A stretch of DNA of 64,000 nucleotides from Microbacterium sp. SS28. GTDB taxonomy: Bacteria > Actinomycetota > Actinomycetes > Actinomycetales > Microbacteriaceae. A program made the translations under genes and the position numbers. Numbering within the stretch: the first letter of the stretch is position 1; each line of letters begins with the position of its first letter. The DNA lies in assembly GCF_022761035.1 (NCBI RefSeq), contig NZ_JAKWJP010000001.1, positions 1 to 64,000 of the forward strand, written 5' to 3'. Of this stretch, positions 1 through 7,559 are shown one piece after another. The notes beneath the pieces are model-generated. The model was not told where the DNA came from, made no database searches, and saw nothing but the letters and a program-made list of their open reading frames with translations.

Positions 1-202
1 CCTCGTAGATGCCGTTCTTCACCGCCTGCGCCACCTCGTCGAGGTGACTGTTGCACGGCGTCAAGTCCGACGCCGTGTTCGCGATCGCGATCTGCGGACG
101 CCCCTCGAACGCACTCCCCGGCACACCACGCCGCATCCACGCACGGTGGATGTACGCGTTGCGGGCATCGCCCGAGTACCACTGGGAACTGCGCAGGGTC
201 AT
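1..202 (-). CDS. IlvD/Edd family dehydratase, N-terminal fragment
   Basis: This is the first 67 codons of a gene that runs off the left edge. The product starts MTLRSSQWYSGDARNAYIHR and then shows an RPQIAIANT stretch and TPCNSHLDEVA. This is the N-terminal signature of the IlvD/Edd superfamily of Fe-S dehydratases (dihydroxy-acid, arabonate, xylonate and phosphogluconate dehydratases). In this family the Cys of TPCN is an Fe-S cluster ligand. The SQWYSGD and HRAWMRR pattern is closer to the sugar-acid dehydratase branch than to branched-chain IlvD, but a fragment cannot settle the substrate. The ATG at 202 is supported by AAGGAG about 8 nt upstream. Confidence 0.8.
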   Translation of the reverse strand, partial: MTLRSSQWYSGDARNAYIHRAWMRRGVPGSAFEGRPQIAIANTASDLTPCNSHLDEVAQAVKNGIYE

Positions 203-349
203 CGTCGACTCCTTCTTCTCGCACGGGTCGGGCAGCGAGCACTCGCGACCTGCGCCGGCGTGAGCGCCGGGCGAGGGCCACGCTGCGGGGCTGCGCGGGG
301 CGCGGCATCCGTCCCCGTCAACGTACACGGGTGCGTGGAGGCGTTCGCG

Positions 350-1126
350 TCAGCGCAGGCGCGCCGCGACGACACGTGTCGTCGCGGCCGGGTCGGGGCG
401 ATGCATGACCGATTCGGGGACGATGACGAGCTCAGCGAGCGGGATCTCGCGGGCGAGACGGTCGGCGGCCTCGATCAGGATCGGGAAGGTCTGCTCGCCG
501 CGCAGCACAATGATCGGCTGCGACACGGCGAGCATCTCGGGCGTCGGCGTCGACACCTCACTCACGAGGTTCGTGTCGTAGACGGTCGACTGCGCGAGCG
601 GCACGACGCTCTCGAAGAGACCGCTCGTGCGGAACGCCTCGATCATGGCGTCGGGCAGGCCGATGCTCTCGCGCTGGAACGTGAGGATCGCCTCGTCGGG
701 GTGCCCGTCGTCGACGAAGCCCTGGAGCCGCTGCGCGAGGTCGGCCGCAGGCTCGTCGACGCCGAAGCGGAAGGGCGGCTCGGAGAGGAAGAGCGCACGC
801 ACGGGTACTCCGAGCGAGGCGGCGAAGAGCGCCAGGATCGCGCCCGAAGAGTGCCCGAGTACTGCCGCGTCGCCGCCCACGGCGTCGATGACGGCCGCGA
901 GATCCTCCGCCTCGCGCTCGGGTGCGGAGGCCCGGGCGTCGCCGCTCGACCCGCGTGCGCGTCTGTCCCACGTGACACCGCGGAAGCCCGCCTCGGCGAG
1001 TGCTGTGGCGAGCGGTGCGGCATCCGCGGCGGTCGACAGCGCGCCGTTGACGACGACGACCGTCGGTCCCTCTCCCACGATGTCGTAGGCGATGGAGGTT
1101 CCGTCTGCAGAGGTGACGTTGTGCAT
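350..1126 (-). CDS. alpha/beta hydrolase
   Basis: The product is a 258-residue single-domain alpha/beta hydrolase without a signal peptide, so cytoplasmic. The nucleophile elbow is GHSSGA near residue 93, the early strand has VVNGALST (oxyanion region), and a C-terminal MHRPDP carries the likely catalytic His. The substrate is unknown; the fold covers esterases, haloperoxidase-like and C-C hydrolases. The ATG at 1126 is chosen because TATCGT (complement of 1133-1138) lies exactly 6 nt upstream, a -10 box for a leaderless transcript, and the homologous start of the fold begins just after it. It is transcribed divergently from the PatB-like gene across a 73-bp gap. Confidence 0.8.
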   Translation of the reverse strand: MHNVTSADGTSIAYDIVGEGPTVVVVNGALSTAADAAPLATALAEAGFRGVTWDRRARGSSGDARASAPEREAEDLAAVIDAVGGDAAVLGHSSGAILALFAASLGVPVRALFLSEPPFRFGVDEPAADLAQRLQGFVDDGHPDEAILTFQRESIGLPDAMIEAFRTSGLFESVVPLAQSTVYDTNLVSEVSTPTPEMLAVSQPIIVLRGEQTFPILIEAADRLAREIPLAELVIVPESVMHRPDPAATTRVVAARLR

Positions 1127-1199
1127 GCCGCCACGATAGTCAGCGGCGACGACACCGCAACGGGGTCCGTGGCCGCCGTCGGTGCTCCATGATCGAGAC

Positions 1200-2357
1200 A
1201 TGACCCACGCCGATCCGATCGCCACGCTCCGCCGACGCACGAGCGAGAAGTGGACGGCGTATCCCGACGACGTGCTGCCGATGTTCGTCGCCGAGATGGA
1301 CTTCCCGCTCGCGCCGGCGATCCGCACGGCCCTCGCCGAGGCGATCGAGCTCGGCGACACGGGCTACATCGGCGGGACGGACACGAGGGCCGCGGAAGCG
1401 TTCGCGGCGTTCGCGGCGCGCCGGTGGGGGTGGGCGCCCGAACCTGAGCGCATCGGCTACACGACGGACGTGAGCGTCGTCATCGTCGAGTCGCTCCGGC
1501 GGCTCATCGCGCCGGGCGACGGCGTCGTCATCACTCCCCCCGTGTACCCGCCCTTCTACGCCGTCATCCCCGAGGCCGGCGGCGTCGTCGTCGAGGTGCC
1601 GCTGCTCGATGACGGCGACGCGTACACGCTCGACCTCGACGGCATCGACAAGGCTCTCGAGGCGGGCGCCCGCGCCGTCCTCCTGTGCAATCCGCACAAC
1701 CCGACCGGCACGGTGCACAGCCCCGCGACGCTCGAAGCGCTGTCGCGGATCGTCGCCGCCCACGGGGCGACTCTCGTGAGCGATGAGATCCACGCTCCCC
1801 TGGTGCACTCCGGGCACACGTTCACCCCCTATCTCACGGTGACGGACGAAGCCCGCGACCACGCCATCGTCGCGGCATCCGGAAGCAAGGCTTTCAACCT
1901 CGCGGGTCTCAAGACCGCGCTCTTCGTCACGGGCTCCGACCGCATGACGGCGATCCTGCGCTCGTTCCCCGACGAGGTGACCTACCGCACGGGCATCTTC
2001 GGACTCATCGCCACGCGGGAGGGCTTCGCTCACGGCGGCGAATGGCTCGACTCGACGGTCGCGACGATCGAGGAAAACTTCCGGACGCTCGAGCGCGAGC
2101 TCGCAGCGCATCTGCCGGGAGTGCGCCTGCGCAGGCCGCAGGCGACGTACCTCGCGTGGCTCGACGTGTCAGCGCTCGAGCTCGGCGCCGACCCCGCCGC
2201 CTGGATCCTCGAGCGCGCGCGCGTGGCCCTCTTCGACGGCACGGGCTTCGGCCGCGAGGGCGCCGGCTTCGTGCGGATGAACCTCGCGTGCGCGCCCGAG
2301 ACCATCGCCGAGGCGGTGCGCCGCATCGCCGAGGCCCGGCAGACCCGCACGCTCTGA
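1200..2357 (+). CDS. MalY/PatB-type PLP-dependent aminotransferase or C-S lyase
   Basis: A 385-residue fold-type I PLP enzyme. The early motif MFVAEMDFP is typical of MalY/PatB cystathionine beta-lyases. LLCNPHNPTG binds the cofactor, VSDEIHAPL carries the Asp that contacts the pyridine nitrogen, and SGSKAFNLAG carries the Schiff-base Lys. By family this enzyme cleaves C-S bonds of cystathionine or cysteine conjugates and feeds methionine synthesis, but aminotransferase activity cannot be excluded. A CATGAT hexamer ends 6 nt before the ATG, fitting a weak leaderless promoter. The upstream ATG at 1182 is not supported by conservation. Confidence 0.85.
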   Translation: MTHADPIATLRRRTSEKWTAYPDDVLPMFVAEMDFPLAPAIRTALAEAIELGDTGYIGGTDTRAAEAFAAFAARRWGWAPEPERIGYTTDVSVVIVESLRRLIAPGDGVVITPPVYPPFYAVIPEAGGVVVEVPLLDDGDAYTLDLDGIDKALEAGARAVLLCNPHNPTGTVHSPATLEALSRIVAAHGATLVSDEIHAPLVHSGHTFTPYLTVTDEARDHAIVAASGSKAFNLAGLKTALFVTGSDRMTAILRSFPDEVTYRTGIFGLIATREGFAHGGEWLDSTVATIEENFRTLERELAAHLPGVRLRRPQATYLAWLDVSALELGADPAAWILERARVALFDGTGFGREGAGFVRMNLACAPETIAEAVRRIAEARQTRTL

Positions 2358-2402
2358 CGGGGCCCCGTTGACCTATCCGTCCGCCCCTGCTCTGATGAGC
2401 GC

Positions 2403-3788
2403 ATGGAGGCGATCGTCGACGTCGACTACCTGGTCGTCGGCGCAGGTGCGATGGGGATGGCCTTCGTCGACGCCCTGATCACGGCGGCTCCGGATGTCTC
2501 GGTAGCGATCGTCGACCGCCGCCACGGCGCGGGCGGCCACTGGCTCGACGCTTACGGCTTCGTGCGCCTGCACCAGGCCTCGGCTTTCTACGGCGTCGCC
2601 TCGACGCTGCTCGGCGGCGGACGCACGCAGACCGAGGGACCCGAGCGCGGACTGCACGAGCGCGCGAGTGCCGCCGAGGTGTGCGAGTACTACGCCCGCG
2701 TGCTCGCTCGCCTCATCGCGACGGGCCGGGTCGCCTTCCACGGGCTGAGCGAGTACGAGGGCGACCGCCGGTTCACCTCTTCGCTGAGCGGCCGTCGCTT
2801 CCACGCCCCGCGTGCACGCCTCGTCGATGCGCGCTACCTGTCGCCCGACATCCCGTCCCGCACTGCTCCGCCCTTCGCGGTCGATGACGGAGCGCACGTC
2901 GTGGCCGTCAACGATCTCGTGCGGCTCGCGCACGCGCCCGCGCACTACGTCATCGTCGGCGCGGGCAAGACGGCGACCGACACGTGCCTGTGGCTGCTCG
3001 GGAACGGCGTCGAGCCGGAGGCGATCACGTGGGTGCGTCCGCGCGATCCGTGGCTGCTCAACCGTGCCGTCGTGCAGCCCGATCCGGCGATCTTCCTCGG
3101 GATGGCGGCCGACACGATGAGGGCGGCGGCGGGCGCGACGAGCGCGGACGACGTGTTCTTCCGGATGGAGGATGCCGGCATCATGCTCCGCATCGACCGG
3201 ACGGTCACCCCGACGATGGCGAAGACCCCGACTCTCGCGCAGTGGGAGCTCGACCTCGTCCGCACGATCGATGACGTCATCCGTCGCGGGCATCTGCGTC
3301 GCGTCGCTCCGCGGAGCCTCGTCTTCGCCGACGATTCCACAGTGCGGGTCCCCAGCGACACGCTCGTCGTGCACTGCGCCGCCGAGGGGCTCAAGTACCC
3401 GGGCCTGCGACCCATCTGGGCGCCCGAAGCGATAACGCCGCAGCCCGTGCGTGTGGGCTTCCCCTGCTTCGGGGCGGCGCTCACGGGCTGGGTCGAGGGC
3501 ACGCGCGATGCCGACGTCGAGAAGAACCGCGTCTGCCGGCCGTCGCCGTACTCGAACACGCCCACGGACTGGGCCGCGATGCAGACGATCGGCGGCGACG
3601 CGTCGCTCGCGATGTCGGGAGAGTCCGACCTGCGTGCGTGGTCGAACACGACGACCCTCAACCCCGTCCGCATCCCGCCCGAGCGCGCCGAGGATCCTGC
3701 CGTCCTCGGCGCGACGGCGCGGCTCAAGGAGCACATCGGCGCCGGCCGTGCGCGGCTCGCCGAGCTGGCGGGTCTCGCGCACCCGTGA
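2403..3788 (+). CDS. FAD/NAD(P)-binding oxidoreductase
   Basis: The 461-residue protein opens with a Rossmann dinucleotide-binding strand, YLVVGAGAMGMAF, that binds FAD. A second nucleotide site, YVIVGAGKTATDTC, lies around residue 180, the arrangement of flavin monooxygenases and related pyridine-nucleotide oxidoreductases. No membrane segment or signal peptide is seen. The substrate is not evident. It follows the PatB-like gene by 45 bp and has its own TCTGAT hexamer 6 nt before the start, so co-transcription is uncertain. The residues between the two Rossmann motifs (HWLDAYGFVRLHQ) resemble the substrate region of NAD(P)-dependent monooxygenase-like proteins, but this is only a family-level call. 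Confidence 0.75.
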   Translation: MEAIVDVDYLVVGAGAMGMAFVDALITAAPDVSVAIVDRRHGAGGHWLDAYGFVRLHQASAFYGVASTLLGGGRTQTEGPERGLHERASAAEVCEYYARVLARLIATGRVAFHGLSEYEGDRRFTSSLSGRRFHAPRARLVDARYLSPDIPSRTAPPFAVDDGAHVVAVNDLVRLAHAPAHYVIVGAGKTATDTCLWLLGNGVEPEAITWVRPRDPWLLNRAVVQPDPAIFLGMAADTMRAAAGATSADDVFFRMEDAGIMLRIDRTVTPTMAKTPTLAQWELDLVRTIDDVIRRGHLRRVAPRSLVFADDSTVRVPSDTLVVHCAAEGLKYPGLRPIWAPEAITPQPVRVGFPCFGAALTGWVEGTRDADVEKNRVCRPSPYSNTPTDWAAMQTIGGDASLAMSGESDLRAWSNTTTLNPVRIPPERAEDPAVLGATARLKEHIGAGRARLAELAGLAHP

Positions 3789-3962
3789 GCGGGGTCCATG
3801 CCCGTCAAGGCACGCCGTTGACGCGCGCCGCGCGCAGGAGGAAACTGCGCCTGGGGTTGCTCGTGCGAGCAGCGCTGAAACTTGGGAAGGCCGCGCAGTC
3901 AGTGTCGCTGATGCTCGGACATCGGCCGAACGGCTCACATCGCAGAAGGTGATGGATCCATA

Positions 3963-5324
3963 ATGCGCGCTTCGATTCGGCCTACCTCTTCTCGCACGCG
4001 ACTGCTTGCGGCCGGCACGACAGTCCTGGCGGTGCTCGCTCTCGCGGGCCTCGCGAGCTCGCCGGCCGTCGCTGCCGGGCCTCAGACAACGACCGAGGAG
4101 TACGCCTACGAGTCCTGGTTCTGCGGATATCCGATGCAGGTCCACGGTCAGTTCACGAGCAGGTTCCGCGAGCGGCAGGATCCGCACGGCGGCGACCGGA
4201 CGCTCGTGCACGAGAACTTCCAGTTCGCCGAGACGTGGACGAATGCGGCGGGCCGCTCGTTCACCGTGTCGGCGAAGGCGAGCAGCAAGGATCTGAAGAG
4301 CGTCTCGCTCGGCGGATCTGCCTATGAGGTCATCTTCCAGCAGTCCGGGCAGCCTCAGGTCGTCACCGCCGACGGCGTCGTCCTGGCCCGCGACCGCGGC
4401 AATCTGCGATTCCACTTCATCACCGACATCCAGACCGGCGCGTTCGAGTTCCTCGGCGCGACCCTGAACGGACCGCACCCCGGCTTCGAGACCGACCTGT
4501 GCAAGATCGTCGCGCCGATCACCGGGAACACCTCGGCCGAGCACCAGACCGCACGGCCTCTCGGCACGACGGGCGCCGGCATGGGCTACTACGAGTACCT
4601 TCCGCCGTCTTACGGCGAGGCTGCCTCGGGCAGCCCGCTCCTCGTCGTGACGAATGGCTACGGCGAGAACGGGGACGGCTCGGCGGCGGGGCTCGACCTC
4701 CTCCTCTTCACCGGAATCCCGCGCTTCATCGATGTCGGAGGCTGGCCGCTCGACCGCCCGTTCGTCGTGCTCTCGACGCAGCACATCGAGCAGCCGCCCG
4801 GACTGCCCGGCGACTGCAGCGATGTGCCGTGGCCCGGCTCCTGCGTGATGCAGATCCAGCACGACGCCGGGAGCCCGCCGGAGTCCCCGTGCACGACGCC
4901 CGGCGAACTCGACGCCTTCCTCGACTACGCCGTCACCGCCTATGACGTCGATCCCGACCGCGTGTACGTCACAGGGCTGTCGTGCGGCGCGTTCGGCGTG
5001 TGGGAGTACCTCTCGCAGCACGGCGACGAACGCGTCGCGGCGGCGGTCCCGATCGCCGGCGAAGGCCGCCCCGCGTGGGCGACGAGCGGCTGCGCGCTGA
5101 GCGCCGTGCCCATCTGGGCGATCCACGGCGAACTCGACGACGTCGTGAACCCGGCGGGCAGCATCGACCCGATCACGGCGCTGAGCGGATGCCCCGGGGT
5201 CTCGTCCGACCGGGCGAAGCTCTCGATCTACCCCGGCCTCATGCACGACGGCTGGGACCAGGCCTACAGCGGCAGCGCGGGCGACGACATCTACAGCTGG
5301 ATGCTCGACTACACGCGCAATTGA
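3963..5324 (+). CDS. secreted alpha/beta-hydrolase esterase
   Basis: A 453-residue exported protein. Basic residues are followed by a hydrophobic stretch (LAAGTTVLAVLALAGLA) and an AVAAG cleavage site near residue 39. The first ~150 mature residues form a separate beta-rich region without a recognised family. The C-terminal ~260 residues are an esterase domain of the PHB-depolymerase/carboxylesterase type, with nucleophile motif GLSCGAFG, Asp region HGELDDVV and His in LMHDGW. Several Cys residues suggest disulfides outside the cell. The natural substrate is unknown. The 174-bp upstream gap holds a small palindrome, TGCTCGTGCGAGCA at 3858-3871. Start-site support is weak, with GAAGG about 13 nt upstream. 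Confidence 0.75.
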   Translation: MRASIRPTSSRTRLLAAGTTVLAVLALAGLASSPAVAAGPQTTTEEYAYESWFCGYPMQVHGQFTSRFRERQDPHGGDRTLVHENFQFAETWTNAAGRSFTVSAKASSKDLKSVSLGGSAYEVIFQQSGQPQVVTADGVVLARDRGNLRFHFITDIQTGAFEFLGATLNGPHPGFETDLCKIVAPITGNTSAEHQTARPLGTTGAGMGYYEYLPPSYGEAASGSPLLVVTNGYGENGDGSAAGLDLLLFTGIPRFIDVGGWPLDRPFVVLSTQHIEQPPGLPGDCSDVPWPGSCVMQIQHDAGSPPESPCTTPGELDAFLDYAVTAYDVDPDRVYVTGLSCGAFGVWEYLSQHGDERVAAAVPIAGEGRPAWATSGCALSAVPIWAIHGELDDVVNPAGSIDPITALSGCPGVSSDRAKLSIYPGLMHDGWDQAYSGSAGDDIYSWMLDYTRN

Positions 5325-5327
5325 GAC

Positions 5328-5385
5328 GCGGGTCGCCGCGGCATCCGGTCTCAGATCTCCCCCGTCCGGTGTCGCGGCGACCCGC
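5328..5385 (+). terminator. hairpin after esterase gene
   Basis: A perfect 13-bp stem, GCGGGTCGCCGCG (5328-5340) with CGCGGCGACCCGC (5373-5385), starts 4 nt after the esterase stop codon. No U-tract follows, as is usual for actinobacterial terminators. The loop carries GCATCCGG, a copy of the dispersed word. Confidence 0.6.
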
Positions 5386-5492
5386 CGCGCCTGGGAATTC
5401 GCCCTCGAGTCGGCCGAATCGATTCGATACACTGGACCGCCGGGATCCCCGCGCCCTCCCCTCGACCGACTTCTCCCTTCGAGAGCTCCCCC

Positions 5493-7025
5493 ATGACCAC
5501 CCCCCTCACGACGGGCCGCCCCTGGCGTGTCATCGTCCTGTTCTCCGTGCCCCTGCTCATCGGCAACGTCGTCCAGCAGCTGTACCACTTCGTCGACGCG
5601 GTGGTCGTCGGACGCCGGCTCGGCGTCGACGCGCTCGCCGCCGTCGGCGCGACGGGCAGCATGCTCTTCCTGCTGCTGGGGTTCGCGTGGGGTCTGACCT
5701 CGGGCTTCGCGATCCCGACGGCGCAGGCCTTCGGCGCAGGGGACTTCCGCGCCGTCCGCCGGTCGGTCGCGGCGGGCACGCTGCTCACGGCCGCGTGCAC
5801 CGTGCTGCTGACGGTGTGCGCGCCGCTGCTGAGCAAGCCCCTGCTCGAGCTGCTGCAGACACCTCCCGAGCTCATGGACGACGCCGTCGTCTTCGCGCAG
5901 GTGAGCTTCCTGGGCGCGGGTGCCCTGATGTTCTTCAACTACCTCTCGGCGATCATCCGCGCGATCGGCGATTCACGCACGCCGCTCGTGTTCCTCGCTC
6001 TCGCGTGCGTGCTCAATGTCGCGCTCGTGATCGTGATGGTCGGCCCGCTCGGCTGGGGCGTCGGCGGTGCGGCACTCGCGACGGTCGTCTCGCAGGCCCT
6101 GTCGGTGCTGCTGTGCCTCGAGTTCGTCAGGCGACGGATGCCGGTCCTCCACGTGCAGCGCGACGACTGGCGCGTCGGCCGCGGCGAGCTCTCCGCCCAC
6201 CTGCGCCTCGGCCTGCCGATGGGCTTCCAGGCCTCCATCATCGCGATCGGCACGCTCGTCGTGCAGGTGGCCCTCAACGAGCTCGGCGCCGAGGCGGTCG
6301 CGGCCTACACCGCGGCATCCCGCGTCGACGGCCTCGCGGTCGCCCTCCTGCAGTCGCTCGGCCTCGCCGTCTCGATGTACGTCGCGCAGAACCACGGCGG
6401 CGGACGCCCCGACCGCATCATGCGCGGAGTGAGCCAGGCGACGTGGATCGCCGTCGGCTCGGCCGTCGTGCTGGGCATCCTGCTCATCGCCTTCGGTGCG
6501 TCGCTCGTGCGGCTCTTCATCGGGGACGGCTCGGGCGAGGTCGTCGACCTCGCGGCCCAGATGCTCGTGATCAACGGCGCGAGCTACTGGATCCTCGGGA
6601 TCCTCTTCGTCCTCCGCGGGGCGCTGCAGGGTCTCGGACACACGCTCATCCCCACCGTGACGGGCGTGATCGAGCTGGTCATGCGCGTCGGCGCCGCGAT
6701 CGTGCTCGGCAGCATCTTCGGCTTCATCGGCGTCGCCGCGAGCAATCCGCTCGCATGGCTCGGCGCCGTCGTCGTGCTCGTGCCCGCCTACCTGCACGCC
6801 CACCGCCAGCTGGCGAAGACCCCCATCACGCCGATGGTCATGACCCCGACGACCCCGATCCCCGTCATGGGCCCGACGGACGGCTCGATGGTCGTGGACG
6901 CGATCGTGACGCAGCCGATCATGCTCCCCGGCGGGGTGCTGACGGGCCCCGTCTCCGTCGCGCCGCGCGGACGTCGGCGAGTCGGGCGCGCCGGAGTGCG
7001 GGCGCGGCGGCGGACGCGGGACTGA
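5493..7025 (+). CDS. MATE family efflux transporter
   Basis: A 510-residue integral membrane protein with the 12-helix pattern of MATE (NorM/DinF-type) exporters, which expel drugs or metabolites in exchange for H+ or Na+. The start PWRVIVLFSVPLLIGN, the strand VVVGRRLGVDALAAVGATG and the repeat-half counterpart LGLPMGFQAS are typical. Length exceeds the usual ~450 because of a C-terminal tail of about 70 residues that begins after the last helix (around residue 440) and is rich in Thr, Pro and Met, then Arg. The substrate cannot be predicted. The ATG at 5493 follows a weak GAGAG element. Confidence 0.88.
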   Translation: MTTPLTTGRPWRVIVLFSVPLLIGNVVQQLYHFVDAVVVGRRLGVDALAAVGATGSMLFLLLGFAWGLTSGFAIPTAQAFGAGDFRAVRRSVAAGTLLTAACTVLLTVCAPLLSKPLLELLQTPPELMDDAVVFAQVSFLGAGALMFFNYLSAIIRAIGDSRTPLVFLALACVLNVALVIVMVGPLGWGVGGAALATVVSQALSVLLCLEFVRRRMPVLHVQRDDWRVGRGELSAHLRLGLPMGFQASIIAIGTLVVQVALNELGAEAVAAYTAASRVDGLAVALLQSLGLAVSMYVAQNHGGGRPDRIMRGVSQATWIAVGSAVVLGILLIAFGASLVRLFIGDGSGEVVDLAAQMLVINGASYWILGILFVLRGALQGLGHTLIPTVTGVIELVMRVGAAIVLGSIFGFIGVAASNPLAWLGAVVVLVPAYLHAHRQLAKTPITPMVMTPTTPIPVMGPTDGSMVVDAIVTQPIMLPGGVLTGPVSVAPRGRRRVGRAGVRARRRTRD

Positions 7026-7139
7026 GCCTCACGCAGACCGGGCGGGCGACGCGGCGCCTCGGCGTCTGTCGGCTCGCCCACGATGCGAGCACCTATCCTG
7101 AGAACCGTCCGCGGTTCGTGCGGTCGAGGAAGGGCCACC

Positions 7140-7490
7140 GTGAACATCACCCATCTGCAGCGGTTCGTCGCCGTGGTCGACCACGACGAGCACTTCCCGC
7201 GTGCGGCAGATGCTCTCGGCATCCCCCTCGCATCCCTCTACACCTCGATCGAGAAGCTCGAGGAGGAGGTCGGCCACCCGCTGTTCACGCGCGATGGCGC
7301 GGGGTGGCGGCTCACCCCTGCGGGAAAGCTGCTCCTCGAGGAGGCGAAGCTGCAGATCGCCGCCGCACCCGCCCCCGCAGCCAAGCCCGTCGTCAAGGCG
7401 GGCGGCAAGGCGAAGGCCTCGAAGGGGAAAGGACGGGCGCCCATCGTGAAGGGGCAGCCCAAGCCGTACAAGAAGCGTCAGGGACGCTAG
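7140..7490 (+). CDS. LysR-type HTH domain with Lys/Ala/Pro-rich tail
   Basis: A 116-residue protein. Residues 1-65 are a complete LysR-family winged helix (ITHLQRFVAVVDHDEHFPRA, then ADALGIPLASLYTSIEKLEE and GHPLFTRDG). The effector-binding domain of ~220 residues found in true LysR regulators is absent. Instead the chain ends in ~45 residues dominated by Lys, Ala, Gly and Pro (KAGGKAKASKGKGRAPIVKG, then KPYKKRQGR), resembling histone-H1-like tails. I infer a DNA-binding protein without ligand sensing, possibly nucleoid-associated. GTG at 7140 is chosen over an upstream ATG at 7083 because AGGAAGG sits just ahead and the LysR fold starts at its second residue. Confidence 0.75.
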   Translation: MNITHLQRFVAVVDHDEHFPRAADALGIPLASLYTSIEKLEEEVGHPLFTRDGAGWRLTPAGKLLLEEAKLQIAAAPAPAAKPVVKAGGKAKASKGKGRAPIVKGQPKPYKKRQGR

Positions 7491-7559
7491 CGGCGCGATC
7501 GCGCGCGGCTCGTCGCCTGATGGGACGCCCGCTGCGCGCCCGGCCGCGGCATCCGTCGC

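Noticed and set aside
2373..5588. A minus-strand open frame of about 1070 codons opposite the oxidoreductase and esterase genes
   Set aside because: It has no recognisable domain, the composition is a shadow of the real genes, and its start falls inside the MATE gene.
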